Shown here: one piece after another, positions 55,831-64,000 of the stretch | Layout: each line of letters opens with the position of its first letter | How positions within the stretch are numbered: the stretch's first letter is position 1 | DNA from: Avoscillospira sp045579045 | Lineage (GTDB): Bacteria > Bacillota > Clostridia > Oscillospirales > Oscillospiraceae | Length of the DNA stretch: 64,000 nt | Reading direction: 5' to 3' | Assembly: GCA_045579045.1 (NCBI GenBank) | Contig: JAZNLL010000027.1 | Span: forward strand, 9,544 to 73,543 | Program-made: the position numbers and the translations under genes | The notes under the pieces: model-generated | The model's input: only the letters and a program-made list of their open reading frames with translations | What the model was told of the DNA's origin: nothing | Database searches by the model: none

Positions 55831-55849
55831 AATTTTCTCCTCTTAAAAA

Positions 55850-55897
55850 AGAAACGGAAAGGAAGGCACATTTCTGTGTCTTTCCTTTCCGTTTCTC
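55850..55897 (-). terminator. Terminator / possible GlpP antiterminator site before the GlpA-like gene
   Basis: On the minus strand GAAACGGAAAGGAA pairs with TTCCTTTCCGTTTC, then TTTTTT, after the HAD gene and 20 bases before the GlpA-like start. GlpP acts on such leader hairpins in Bacillus. Confidence 0.82.
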
Positions 55898-55915
55898 CAA
55901 TTCTCCAACGGGTAT

Positions 55916-56632
55916 TTACTTTAAGAGTTCTGCAACGACCTTCGGAAATTCCCGGTAGTCATCCACCTTAAAAAACCGATAGCCTGCCAGAAGAACAGAC
56001 TCATCGTTTCCGCCAAGGCCGTAGTCATCCCCCACATAGGCCACTTCTTCTTTGGTAAAGCCATGGGTTTCGGCATATTTTTCGAGGGCGGTGGCTTTAT
56101 TGTAGGGCTTGGGTGCCATATCAAAGGAAGAAGAACCGCCTACAAATACATTGTAATCGGAAAAGACCTCCGTCACATGTGCAAGAATGGCACGACGCTT
56201 GCTGCGATCCGGGTCGAAGGCCAGCTTGTCCTCCTGCTTGGCCTTTGTTCCAAGGAGCGGAAAGGTGAAGCAGCCGGAGGCATGGTATTCCACATTGTCA
56301 CCGGCAAACTCCGTGTAGCCGTACTTTTCACGAAGCATGGTCACTCTGGCTTCGATGCTCTCTTTATCAAAGGGAAAGCTAATATCATGGCGGATTTCGA
56401 TGTCGCCGGTTTCCGGGTTGTACTCGGCATACTGCATGCCGTAGCTGCCCAGAATGTCCACAGGAAAATGCTCCATCTGCTCAAAAATTCTGCGGCACAG
56501 ACCGGCACCGGACATGAGCAGTTTATATTTCTTGCTGAGCGCTTCCATGGCGGCCCGGTTTTCCGGGGGTATGGGCGTTTTATGCTGGCTCAAAGTGCCA
56601 TCCAGATCAAAGGCGATCAGTTTGATACTCAC
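55916..56632 (-). CDS. HAD-IIB family phosphatase (phosphomannomutase-like)
   Basis: 238 residues. HAD motifs: DLDGTLSQHKTPIPPE (nucleophile Asp), LLMSGAGLCRR, a Lys region, and VAYVGDDYGLGGNDES (acidic motif). The cap domain between ~85 and 175 is of the C2 type. It overlaps the glycerol-1-phosphate dehydrogenase by 4 bases. It may remove phosphate from the sugar or glycerol phosphates made beside it; the true substrate is unknown. Confidence 0.88.
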   Translation of the reverse strand: MSIKLIAFDLDGTLSQHKTPIPPENRAAMEALSKKYKLLMSGAGLCRRIFEQMEHFPVDILGSYGMQYAEYNPETGDIEIRHDISFPFDKESIEARVTMLREKYGYTEFAGDNVEYHASGCFTFPLLGTKAKQEDKLAFDPDRSKRRAILAHVTEVFSDYNVFVGGSSSFDMAPKPYNKATALEKYAETHGFTKEEVAYVGDDYGLGGNDESVLLAGYRFFKVDDYREFPKVVAELLK

Positions 56633-57897
56633 AGGGTGTCCTCCTCGGGGATATAAAGGTTATACAGCCACAGGACGGAATAGCGATCCCGGATATCTTT
56701 GGCATAGACGGCGGCATCTTTCAGTTTCTGTGCACCGTACATAGCTTCCAGATTGGAATAGTGCAGACCGATGGCTTCCACCAGCTGTTCTGCTTCCTCT
56801 GCATCGGGAGCTTCCGACAAAAGCTTGCAGATCTCATCCCACTTTTCGGTGATGACATCGATATCATTTCGGTCGTACATGCCGTAGGCCTTCTGCAAAG
56901 CAAAGACACCTTCGGCAGAGCCGGTATAAATCCGTCGGATTTCCTGTTCCCATTGGGTCTTATCAATCTGTCGACGGACAGGGTGGCTCTTAATAACCTG
57001 GGAACGCATCTTTGCTGTCATCACTGAGGCATAGAGGACATCCAAACCGTGGTCAAAATAAGGCTTATTTTCCTGCAGACCGGTGATTTCGAAGAAATGA
57101 GAGATATGATGCTCGCTGCCGGAGGCAGGTCTGGAGTTGCCTGCATAAGCCATGGTGATGCCTGCCACCACAAGGGCTTCCATAAGGGCATCCACCGCCT
57201 TGGTATCCCGCTCTAAAATGCCCGGTGCCAGATCCCGGACTTTGATGACCGTGTCATACATTAAGTCATGGACGCGCTGGCAGAAATATTCGCCGTTAAT
57301 GAGGGCGCTGAGGCGCCAGTCGTTGAGGCAGGAGAACTTGCCCATGATATCACCGTAGCCGGCCTGCAGCATTTCCATGGGTGCATTTTTGATGACATCA
57401 GACACCGCCAGAATGGCCTTGGGGGTATGGGCAGGCAGGGTGGTCTTCATACCGCCAAAGAGCATGGCTGCCACAGAAGAAGCATAGCCATCCATGGAAG
57501 GTGCGGTGGCAACGATGAAATAAGGAATTCCTCTCTGATGGCTGAGATAACGGCTCATATCGTTGATGACGCCGGAACCGATACCCACGATGAGATCGAC
57601 CTGCTGGGGCATTTCTGCTTCTGCTGCCGCCACGGCAGCTTCGTTGGGAACAAGGCGTTCTTTTCCGGGAAGGACGATAGTCGCAGGATTCTGCTCTTTC
57701 AGCTTTTCAGCTGCAGCCTTGCCGCAGACCTCCCAGGTGTTTTCATCTGCCAGCAGAGCAATATGCGCATAATCCTTACATAGCTCTGCCAGACGGTCCA
57801 ATGCCTTGGGACTGACTTCCACCGTATCGATGGGGCAAAGATGATCTTTACCGCAATCGCAGCCGTAAATACCTTTTGTCAGTACAGAAAAATCCAT
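56629..57897 (-). CDS. egsA: sn-Glycerol-1-phosphate dehydrogenase (AraM/EgsA family)
   Basis: 422 residues from ATG 57897 (AAGGAG 6 bases upstream). Iron-containing alcohol-dehydrogenase fold: GIGSGVINDMSRYL, ATAPSMDGYASSVAAM, and metal ligands near GSEHHISHFFE and FDHGLDV. It reduces DHAP to sn-glycerol-1-phosphate with NAD(P)H. In Bacillus AraM the product feeds an archaeal-type ether lipid, but no prenyl transferase (PcrB) is in the window. It lies 10 bases after glpP and is probably under its control. Confidence 0.92.
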   Translation of the reverse strand: MDFSVLTKGIYGCDCGKDHLCPIDTVEVSPKALDRLAELCKDYAHIALLADENTWEVCGKAAAEKLKEQNPATIVLPGKERLVPNEAAVAAAEAEMPQQVDLIVGIGSGVINDMSRYLSHQRGIPYFIVATAPSMDGYASSVAAMLFGGMKTTLPAHTPKAILAVSDVIKNAPMEMLQAGYGDIMGKFSCLNDWRLSALINGEYFCQRVHDLMYDTVIKVRDLAPGILERDTKAVDALMEALVVAGITMAYAGNSRPASGSEHHISHFFEITGLQENKPYFDHGLDVLYASVMTAKMRSQVIKSHPVRRQIDKTQWEQEIRRIYTGSAEGVFALQKAYGMYDRNDIDVITEKWDEICKLLSEAPDAEEAEQLVEAIGLHYSNLEAMYGAQKLKDAAVYAKDIRDRYSVLWLYNLYIPEEDTL

Positions 57898-57907
57898 CAT
57901 ATTCTCC

Positions 57908-58468
57908 TTATATATACCAAAGTTCTTTTGTGCCGGTGGAAACTGCAAGGGCACCCTTGCTCAGAGCTGCCGTGATTTCCTGCTTGGTCTCGATGAGACC
58001 GCTGGCGATGACAGGAATGGAGCCCTCTGCATAGGAAGCAATGACCTTGGGAATAACACCGGGTAAAATTTCCATCATATGAGGAGTTGTGTTCCGGAGC
58101 ATTTCCTGTGCGCTGCTCAAGCCCTGAGAATCCAAGGCAAAGAACCGCTGAATAGCCAGAAGCCTCAAATCCTTGGCTGCTTTGATGAGCTGACCTCGGG
58201 TACTGAGGATGCCATCAGCACCGCAGGATGCCAGATACTGCACACCTTCTTTATCCTTGCCAATACCCTCTGCCAGATCAATATGAATGAAGATGATCTT
58301 CTGCGCCTTATGGGCTTGATCGATCCGTTCCTTCATAGTCAACAGGTGGCTTTCCAGGTAAAACAGAACCTCCGCAGGGGATGCCAGTGCTGCTTCAAAA
58401 TTGCTCTCCCGTACTGCAGCGATCACTGGGCTGCAGGCTAAAATATCCATCAGTTCCGATATATGCAT
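57908..58468 (-). CDS. glpP: Glycerol-3-phosphate-responsive antiterminator
   Basis: 186 residues, GlpP length. TIM-barrel-type chain with IIFIHIDLAEGIGKDKEG, CGADGILSTRGQL, QRFFALDSQGLSSA and PVIASGLIETKQEI, matching GlpP. It binds G3P and leader RNA, letting polymerase pass a terminator before glp genes. It heads the glycerol set here and has a hairpin-T-run in its own leader, so it may regulate itself. Confidence 0.95.
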   Translation of the reverse strand: MHISELMDILACSPVIAAVRESNFEAALASPAEVLFYLESHLLTMKERIDQAHKAQKIIFIHIDLAEGIGKDKEGVQYLASCGADGILSTRGQLIKAAKDLRLLAIQRFFALDSQGLSSAQEMLRNTTPHMMEILPGVIPKVIASYAEGSIPVIASGLIETKQEITAALSKGALAVSTGTKELWYI

Positions 58469-58493
58469 CCAATCATCTCCATAAAATGAAAAA

Positions 58494-58527
58494 AATGCAA
58501 ACTACGACCGAGTGTCGTATTTTGCAT
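58494..58527 (-). terminator. Leader terminator of glpP (possible GlpP target)
   Basis: On the minus strand ATGCAAAATACGAC pairs with GTCGTAGTTTGCAT (one mismatch), then TTTTTTT, placed 26 bases before the glpP start. Confidence 0.8.
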
Positions 58528-58644
58528 CTCCAAATCTCATGCTATATTGTTTTATCGTATTATGCAGAATATGTCAAGGGTCGAAACCCTTATTGTGCAT
58601 CTTCTGCCACTTCTAAAATTTGCGGAAAATTTTCGCAAAACTTC

Positions 58645-58673
58645 TTGACAAAAGGATGTTTTTCGTGTACACT
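58645..58673 (+). promoter_or_regulatory. Promoter of tRNA-Ser
   Basis: TTGACA at 58645-58650 and TACACT at 58668-58673, 17-base spacer, ~30 bases before the tRNA. Confidence 0.75.
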
Positions 58674-58703
58674 AAACAAGCTGTTTGAACAGTGCCCTTC
58701 GAT

Positions 58704-58795
58704 GGAGTGGTATCGAAGAGGTCATAACGAGCACGACTGGAAATCGTGTGTACGTCAAAAGCGTACCGAGGGTTCGAATCCCTCCCACTCCGCCA
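58704..58795 (+). tRNA. tRNA-Ser (anticodon GGA)
   Basis: Acceptor GGAGTGG/CCACTCC, anticodon arm CACGA-CTGGAAA-TCGTG (anticodon GGA, reads TCC/TCT), long variable arm TGTACGTCAAAAGCGTACC typical of tRNA-Ser, T-arm GAGGGTTCGAATCCCTC and encoded CCA. Confidence 0.97.
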
Positions 58796-58937
58796 GAAAT
58801 AGACACACACCAAAAGGTGTGTGTCTATTTTTTACCAGAGGGATTCGAAAGCCGGCTCTTGGCAACATGCCAGTGGCATGTTGCAACCGGCGTGGCTTTT
58901 CCGCAGAAAAGCGAATCCCTCCCACTCCGCCAGAAAA
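58775..58937. repeat. Direct repeat of the tRNA-Ser 3' end
   Basis: The 25 bases 58775-58799 (from the T-loop to past CCA: CGAATCCCTCCCACTCCGCC then AGAAA) return exactly at 58912-58936. The space between holds the tRNA terminator and a nested palindrome: GAGGGATTCG/CGAATCCCTC (58838 with 58912) around GCAACATGCCA-g-TGGCATGTTGC (58862-58884). It resembles an attachment-site scar left by an integrative element. Confidence 0.75.
58797..58833 (+). terminator. Terminator of tRNA-Ser
   Basis: ATAGACACACACC-aaaa-GGTGTGTGTCTAT followed by TTTTT. Confidence 0.92.
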
Positions 58938-58972
58938 GAAGACATCTACTAAGTAGATGTCTTCTTTTTTTA
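58936..58972. terminator. Terminator between the tRNA repeat and the PBP gene
   Basis: GAAGACATCTACT-a-AGTAGATGTCTTC followed by TTTTTTT; ends the minus-strand PBP gene or the plus-strand tRNA transcript. Confidence 0.85.
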
Positions 58973-60343
58973 TTCTTCTTTCAGAACATCCACGCAGGCT
59001 TGCAGTACCTGCCCGGCGATGGGGGTGCAGGCAGCACTACCGGAGCCGCCGTGCTCGATGATGACAATGAACGCCAAGGGATAATCTTCATCCTTGATAA
59101 AACCTGCAAAGGTGGCATGAGGTGTGGCATCGGGAGCAACTTCCGCTGTGCCGGATTTGGCACAGACATACAGATCCGGGAAGTATCCTGCGCCGTAGCG
59201 GTTGACCACCGCCGCGTGCATCATTTCCGACAAGCGCTCCGCTGCCGCAGGCTCCGTTGTCCAGTCCAGCATTTTGGTCTTGGCCTTATAGCCGGTCATC
59301 AGCCCGCCGTCCACCTTCTTCATGACATAAGGTTTGGCTGCCTGTCCGCCATTGGCAATGGCACCCATGATCGTCATATACTGACAGGCGTTGACAAGAT
59401 TGGTATACTGACCGATACCTGCCCAGGCGATTTCGCTGTCTGCTGCATTTTCCACATCAAAATTGCCGGCAGCGGTGGTAATGCCGTCAAATTTCAAAGA
59501 CTGTGCAATGCCGAATTCGTAGGCGTAGTCTTTCAAAGTATCTGCACCCAGCTGCAAGGCCAGCTGGGCAAAGGCCACATTGCAGGAGGCCTCCAGAGCT
59601 GTCTGCAAATTGACATCGCCGTGGTAGCCGTTGCAGGTGACTGTATCGGCACCGATTTCCATTTTACCCTCGCAATGGAAGGTCTGGCTTTCGATATCCT
59701 CGATGGTCTCCAGCGCCGCAAGGGTGGTCAACACCTTATAAATAGAACCGGGAACATAGGTGGTCTGGAAAAAGCGGTTGAGATAGACACCGCTGTACTG
59801 ACCGGTGGTATCGCCATCCACGTCTGGCATGTCGTTAGGGTCATAGGTGGGAGAGGTCACGGCGCACAGGATTTCACCGGTTTTATAATTGTAGACACCG
59901 ACAGTGCCTTTGCGTCCTGCCAATGCCGCCTGGGCTGTTTTCTGAACGGAAGCAGACACCGTCAGATGTGCCGTATTGCCGTTTTCGGCGGCGGTATAGA
60001 GACCGTTGACCATGTCAAAGCCCACCATCTCATCGGCATACTCATTGAGCACCGGAGCCGAGATATAGCCAAACCGGTCGCCCAGCAGGTGCATGGTGGC
60101 TTTCCGCAGGGCGGCATCTTCACTGTATGTACGACCGTCAGTGCTGTCCAGAAGCAGGTTTCCACTGCGATCCACCACACGACCGGTGGAGAGGTTGCTG
60201 CCGGCATAGACATGAGGACTGCCGGGAAAGGTCACCCATTGACCAGCCTTGACAAAATACCGTACTGTGAAAAATCCCAGACCCAGAACCAAAATCGCCA
60301 TGAGCACCAGAAGGAAAATCATCCGATGGGAAATACGTTTCAT
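58970..60343 (-). CDS. Penicillin-binding protein 2-type transpeptidase
   Basis: 457 residues. One N-terminal membrane segment (MIFLLVLMAILVLGLGFF), a short dimerisation region, then the transpeptidase fold: catalytic Ser in YVPGSIYKVLTTLA (SxxK), SCN in EASCNVAFAQLAL, and CAKSGTAEVAP as the KTG box (KSG). It cross-links peptidoglycan. It is translated with the FHA-SEDS gene (4-base overlap), the normal PBP-SEDS pairing for division or elongation. At 457 residues it is short because the PASTA domains are lacking. Confidence 0.95.
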   Translation of the reverse strand: MKRISHRMIFLLVLMAILVLGLGFFTVRYFVKAGQWVTFPGSPHVYAGSNLSTGRVVDRSGNLLLDSTDGRTYSEDAALRKATMHLLGDRFGYISAPVLNEYADEMVGFDMVNGLYTAAENGNTAHLTVSASVQKTAQAALAGRKGTVGVYNYKTGEILCAVTSPTYDPNDMPDVDGDTTGQYSGVYLNRFFQTTYVPGSIYKVLTTLAALETIEDIESQTFHCEGKMEIGADTVTCNGYHGDVNLQTALEASCNVAFAQLALQLGADTLKDYAYEFGIAQSLKFDGITTAAGNFDVENAADSEIAWAGIGQYTNLVNACQYMTIMGAIANGGQAAKPYVMKKVDGGLMTGYKAKTKMLDWTTEPAAAERLSEMMHAAVVNRYGAGYFPDLYVCAKSGTAEVAPDATPHATFAGFIKDEDYPLAFIVIIEHGGSGSAACTPIAGQVLQACVDVLKEE

Positions 60344-62058
60344 TCTTTCACATCCTTTTTAGAGGGCAGCTTCACAGCCATGCTGGCATTCTGCCTCGTA
60401 TCGGCTGCCTTGAGGAAAGCAAGCAACCCCCAACAGGCGATCATGCTGCTGCCACCGTTGGAGACAAAGGGCAATGTCACACCGGTGAGAGGCAGCAGAT
60501 CCACCGTGCCAAAGACATTGAGAACCGTCTGCACCACCAGAATACCGCCGGCGGCACAGGCACCGATGGTATAGAAGCTGCTTCGTCCCACAGAGGCGGA
60601 ACGAACCACAAACACACCAAGGACAACGATGGCAAGCACCATGGCAAGGGCCATGATCAAACCCCACTCCTCTGCCACAAAAGCAAAGACCAGATCTGTA
60701 TCAGAGGCTGCCACATATTTGAGCCAGCCGTTACCGGCACCCAGACCAAATAGACCGCCGGAGGCGATGCACATCATGGCTCTGGTCTGCTGATAGCCGG
60801 TGGACAGAGCATTCTCCCAAACATGCCCCCAGGCAGAGAAGCGGCTGAGCATGTGGGGCTTAAAGCGAAGTGCCATAACACCTGCCATACCAACGCCGGT
60901 GACGATAAGGGCGATGGTGGCAAAGCTGCCGGAACGCATATAGGCAATAATTAGAAAAGCAGTGAAGAAGATCAGCGCTGTGCCAAAGTCGTTCATCAGC
61001 ACCAGGCAGCCGCAAATCACAGCTGAATAGGCAATAAACAGGAACATATTGCGCTTGGTCATGATCCGCTGCAAGGTGGATGCACCCACTAGGATGAAAC
61101 AAACTTTTGCCAGCTCTGAAGGCTGGAAGGACACGCCGCCAATGAAGATCCAGTTTTTCGCGCCGCCCAATTCCACACCGAACACCAGGTTGATTGCCAG
61201 AAGCAAAAGCGAGCCGATGGCTGCACCGTAACGGAGCTGCTTTGCCCGCTCCAGATCCCGCAGCGCCCAACAGAGAATCAGGAATATGACAAGACCCGCT
61301 CCAATGCAAATGAGCTGTTTGGTCAGTTCTCCCGGACTGTCGGAGGCGATGACAGACAAGCCCAAGGTGGTGAGAAAGAAGGCAATGGTCTCCATTTCAA
61401 AGCCTGTCCGCCGCAAAACACGGGTGAATAGGAACAAGAACCATTCCATTGCCATCAAAATACCGAAGGCAGAGGCGATCTCCAGAGGCTTTTCCGACTG
61501 GAACATCAGCTGCAGCGCTGCCAGCAGCTGGAACATGGTCAAAAAGAACATGGTGGCAGCCGGTTTGATTTCCTTACCCGCACGGGTTCGGACGGAGGCC
61601 TGGATAACCTCCTGTTTTTTGGTAATGGGCAACAGTTCAAAGGACACACCGCCCAGAGTAATGACATCACCGTAGGACACCACTTCCATTTTGGTATCCA
61701 CGCCGTTGACCTGAATACCGCCCTTGGAGCCTACATCGGAGACCGTCCAGCTGCCGTCATCATAACGGGTCAAAACCGCATGGCTTCTGGAGATGGTGGG
61801 ATAGTCCAGCACCACATCGCAAGCTTTGGAGCGACCCAGAAGGGTCTCCCAATGCTGCACCGGCAGCCGTTCTCCCTTGGGATCTGACAGCCATGCCCAG
61901 ATCTCCGGTTCTTTTTCAAAAACCAGCAGAGATTTGGCACAGCGCCACAGAATCAGCAGCGCCAGCACCGGGAATACGTACCGCAGAGCCAGCAGATAAA
62001 CTTGGGAAAACTCCGGCAGATTTTTTAATTCTTCCAACATGGCAAAAAACTGTTCCAT
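60340..62058 (-). CDS. FHA-domain fused FtsW/RodA/SpoVE-type SEDS glycosyltransferase
   Basis: 572 residues. One membrane segment (~25-42) comes first, then an FHA domain (~70-145: TLLGRSKACDVVLDYPTISR, RSHAVL, SDVGSKGGIQVNG). The SEDS body (~170-565) has about ten helices with FQPSELAKVCFILV, NDFGTALIFFTAFLI and the late SNGGSSMIACWGLL. SEDS proteins polymerise lipid II; FHA domains bind phosphothreonine, so a Ser/Thr kinase may control it. No such kinase is in the window. Same operon as the PBP. Confidence 0.95.
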   Translation of the reverse strand: MEQFFAMLEELKNLPEFSQVYLLALRYVFPVLALLILWRCAKSLLVFEKEPEIWAWLSDPKGERLPVQHWETLLGRSKACDVVLDYPTISRSHAVLTRYDDGSWTVSDVGSKGGIQVNGVDTKMEVVSYGDVITLGGVSFELLPITKKQEVIQASVRTRAGKEIKPAATMFFLTMFQLLAALQLMFQSEKPLEIASAFGILMAMEWFLFLFTRVLRRTGFEMETIAFFLTTLGLSVIASDSPGELTKQLICIGAGLVIFLILCWALRDLERAKQLRYGAAIGSLLLLAINLVFGVELGGAKNWIFIGGVSFQPSELAKVCFILVGASTLQRIMTKRNMFLFIAYSAVICGCLVLMNDFGTALIFFTAFLIIAYMRSGSFATIALIVTGVGMAGVMALRFKPHMLSRFSAWGHVWENALSTGYQQTRAMMCIASGGLFGLGAGNGWLKYVAASDTDLVFAFVAEEWGLIMALAMVLAIVVLGVFVVRSASVGRSSFYTIGACAAGGILVVQTVLNVFGTVDLLPLTGVTLPFVSNGGSSMIACWGLLAFLKAADTRQNASMAVKLPSKKDVKE

Positions 62059-62060
62059 GG

Positions 62061-62894
62061 TTACTCCTTCAGATGCTGCCGCAGCAGTCTGATCTCCTGT
62101 TCGTAGCCCGGCAGCTCGTTGGGGGTTTCCAGAACCATGGGAAGCCCCTGCAATGCCGGGTGGTTAATTACATTGATAAAGGTATCAAGACCGATATGAC
62201 CCTGACCCAGTTTCTCGTGGCGATCTTTCTTTGCGCCGCATACATTCATAGAATCGTTGATATGGAGGGCTTTCAGACGGTCCAGACCGATGATGCGGTC
62301 AAACGCTTCCAGAACGCCGTCCAAATTTCCTACAATATCATAACCGCCATCATGGACATGGCAGGTATCGAGGCATACGCCTACATACTGAGAAAGTTCC
62401 ACACGGTCGATAATGGCACGGAGTTCTTCAAACCTTCCGCCCACTTCACTGCCCTTGCCTGCCATAGTCTCCAGCAGGACGGTCGTCTTTTGTCCGGGGA
62501 ACAGGACTGTATTTAATGTATGGGCGATGGCAGAAATTCCAACTTCTATTCCCTGCCCCACATGGGAACCGGGATGGAAATTATAATAGTTACCGGGGAT
62601 ATACTCCATGCGCCGAAGGTCATCCGCCATAATCTGCAAGGCAAATTCCTTTACCCGGGCATCGGCAGCACAGGGATTGATGGTGTAAGGGGCATGGGCT
62701 ACCACAGGACCGATGCTGCCGTTTTCCTGCATCTGCACAAAGGCAGTGGCATCGGCTTCGTCCAAATCCTTGGCCTTACCGCCCCGGGGATTTCTGGTAA
62801 AAAACTGAAAGGTATCTGCTCCCATGGCAAGGGCGGTTTTGCCCATGGCGGCAAACCCTTTGGAAGACGACAGATGACAGCCAAGATATACCAT
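62061..62894 (-). CDS. nfo: Endonuclease IV (AP endonuclease)
   Basis: 277 residues, family length. Three-zinc site motifs: NFHPGSHVGQG, LLETMAGKG, GVCLDTCHVHDGGYDI, LHINDSMNVCGAKKDRHEKLGQGHIG (given by its cores HINDS and RHEKLGQGHIG), and MVLETPNE at the end. It cuts the backbone 5' to abasic sites in base-excision repair. It lies 2 bases before the FHA-SEDS gene start, so the three may be one transcript. Confidence 0.96.
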   Translation of the reverse strand: MVYLGCHLSSSKGFAAMGKTALAMGADTFQFFTRNPRGGKAKDLDEADATAFVQMQENGSIGPVVAHAPYTINPCAADARVKEFALQIMADDLRRMEYIPGNYYNFHPGSHVGQGIEVGISAIAHTLNTVLFPGQKTTVLLETMAGKGSEVGGRFEELRAIIDRVELSQYVGVCLDTCHVHDGGYDIVGNLDGVLEAFDRIIGLDRLKALHINDSMNVCGAKKDRHEKLGQGHIGLDTFINVINHPALQGLPMVLETPNELPGYEQEIRLLRQHLKE

Positions 62895-62967
62895 AGAAAC
62901 ACTCCTTTCATTTTATATATTGTATCACACTTGGCAGAAAGATACAAATTAAGGTTTTATGAAGACA

Positions 62968-63001
62968 GAAAAAGGACGCTGCAAAAGCAGCGTCCTTTTG
63001 A
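62968..63001. terminator. Terminator after tsf
   Basis: AAAGGACGCTGC-aaaa-GCAGCGTCCTTTT; works for the minus-strand rpsB-tsf transcript. Confidence 0.9.
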
Positions 63002-63013
63002 AAGAAAACCAAA

Positions 63014-63934
63014 TTACTTGGTCATACCGGCCTGGGCAGCGACTTCGGCAGCGAAATCGTCGACCTTCTTCTCAATGCCTTCGCCCTTCTCGAAACGGAT
63101 GGCGTCAACAAACTTGACGGAACCGCCCAGAGCCTTGGCAGCGGAAGCAATATACTGCTCAACAGACATGCCGCCGTCCTTGACGAAGGCCTGCTGCAGG
63201 AGGCAGTTTTCTTCATAGAACTTGTTGATCTTGCCGGCAGCGATCTTTTCCTTGACCTGCTGGGGCTTGGAAGCCATCTTGGGATCGTTGTCCATCTGGG
63301 CAACCAGAATCTTCTTTTCCTCTTCCAGAACAGCATCGGAAACCAGGCTCTTATCCCAGAAACGGGGGTTCAGAGCAGCGATCTGCATAGCAACATCCTT
63401 GCCGATCTCGGTGGCGTCGATGCCGCCTTCCACAGCCAGGTTCACCAGAACGCCGATACGCCCGCCGCCATGGACATAAGCCACGGAGGTGTTCTCGGTG
63501 AAGCGAGCGAAGCGACGGATCTGGATGTTCTCACCGATGACCAGAACCTTCTCGGGGACCATTTCGCCGACGGTCAGGTCGGAGCCGGGATACTTGACAT
63601 TCTTCAGAGCTTCCACATCAGCGGCGTCGGAGCCGGCAACGGCAACGGCGACATCCTTGACGAAGTCCACGAAAACGGGAGTCTTGGAAGCGAAGTCGGT
63701 CTCGGCATTGACTTCAACAATAACACCGGTGCCGTTCTCAACAGTGGCGAAAGCCATGCCTTCAGCAGCGATGCGATCAGCCTTCTTAGCGGCCTTGGCC
63801 AGACCCTTTTCACGCAGGTACTCAACAGCCTTGTCCATATCGCCATCGGTCTCAACAAGAGCCTTCTTGCAGTCCATCATCCCGACATTGGCCATTTCAC
63901 GCACTTTCTTAACATCTGCAGCAGTAAAAGCCAT
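63014..63934 (-). CDS. tsf: Translation elongation factor Ts
   Basis: 306 residues. N-terminal UBA-like domain with AADVKKVREMANVGMMDCKKAL (core REMANVGMMDCKKAL), then EF-Tu-contact motif EVNAETDFASKTPVF. A dimerisation/core region follows to the C-terminus with YGxx-like PGSDLTVGEM. It exchanges GDP for GTP on EF-Tu. It follows rpsB, the standard order, and ends the operon with a terminator. Confidence 0.97.
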   Translation of the reverse strand: MAFTAADVKKVREMANVGMMDCKKALVETDGDMDKAVEYLREKGLAKAAKKADRIAAEGMAFATVENGTGVIVEVNAETDFASKTPVFVDFVKDVAVAVAGSDAADVEALKNVKYPGSDLTVGEMVPEKVLVIGENIQIRRFARFTENTSVAYVHGGGRIGVLVNLAVEGGIDATEIGKDVAMQIAALNPRFWDKSLVSDAVLEEEKKILVAQMDNDPKMASKPQQVKEKIAAGKINKFYEENCLLQQAFVKDGGMSVEQYIASAAKALGGSVKFVDAIRFEKGEGIEKKVDDFAAEVAAQAGMTK

Positions 63935-63971
63935 AACAGGTTCCTCCTATAATTATCTTCAGTTCCGTTGA

Positions 63972-64000
63972 TTATTCGGCAGCGGCTTCTTCAGCGGGAG
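63972..64000 (-). CDS. rpsB: 30S ribosomal protein S2 (3' tip only)
   Basis: Only the last eight codons (PAEEAAAE) and TAA at 63974-63972 lie in the window. The acidic Ala/Glu tail and the position 38 bases before tsf are typical of rpsB. Confidence 0.75.

Noticed and set aside
58838..58921. Possible CRISPR-like repeat
   Set aside because: Only one palindrome and one 25-base direct repeat; no regular repeat-spacer series anywhere in the window.

Overview
The window is bacterial chromosome of moderate GC with tightly packed genes, ATGA stop/start overlaps, strong Shine-Dalgarno sites and many RNA leaders (four T-boxes, a ZTP and a glycine riboswitch). Together with CarD, GlpP, CsoR, a PurO plus stand-alone AICAR transformylase pair, a ThrRS lacking the TGS domain and an SLH-domain surface protein, this points to an anaerobic Clostridia-class Firmicute, most likely a gut Oscillospiraceae-type organism. 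That placement is inferred from gene content; I saw no 16S rRNA.

Region 1 (1-9240) is the most unusual part. Two paralogous HTH-cupin-acyl-CoA ligase fusions (the first cut by the window edge) each sit behind a T-box leader. A third T-box, divergent from the second, precedes a catalytically degenerate LeuA-like protein, a TIM-barrel/acyl-CoA ligase fusion, and AzlC/AzlD branched-chain amino acid exporter subunits. Using the thrS T-box in this window (specifier ACC) as a guide, the first two specifiers read GTC (Val) and ATC (Ile). I propose a tRNA-charging-controlled route that activates branched short-chain acids for valine/isoleucine synthesis.

Region 2 (9234-12854) holds a minus-strand set: amidohydrolase, MaoC-like protein and a double-ACT/metallo-beta-lactamase fusion. 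A decayed IS200-type transposase and tRNA-Gly(CCC) follow. Region 3 (12910-25290) carries csoR-copA with a CsoR operator set exactly between -35 and -10, trmO, a VanW protein, lspA-rluD-glycosyltransferase-peptidase, a frameshifted carD, rsmA and a phosphodiester glycosidase with SLH repeats. Region 4 (25450-36493) is a long plus-strand secA-pgeF operon, a CPA-type antiporter, and purO-purH under a ZTP riboswitch.

Region 5 (36494-50755) contains an unexplained nested inverted-repeat element, a membrane-anchored XRE regulator, an HD exonuclease, dihydropyrimidinase, glyA with a glycine riboswitch, a two-component system, thrS, a 3D-domain wall protein and clpB under CIRCE control. Region 6 (50756-64000) has a DEAD-box helicase and DprA-like gene, a glycerol-phosphate gene set led by glpP, tRNA-Ser(GGA) with a duplicated 3' end, a penicillin-binding protein with an FHA-SEDS fusion partner, nfo, tsf and the 3' tip of rpsB.
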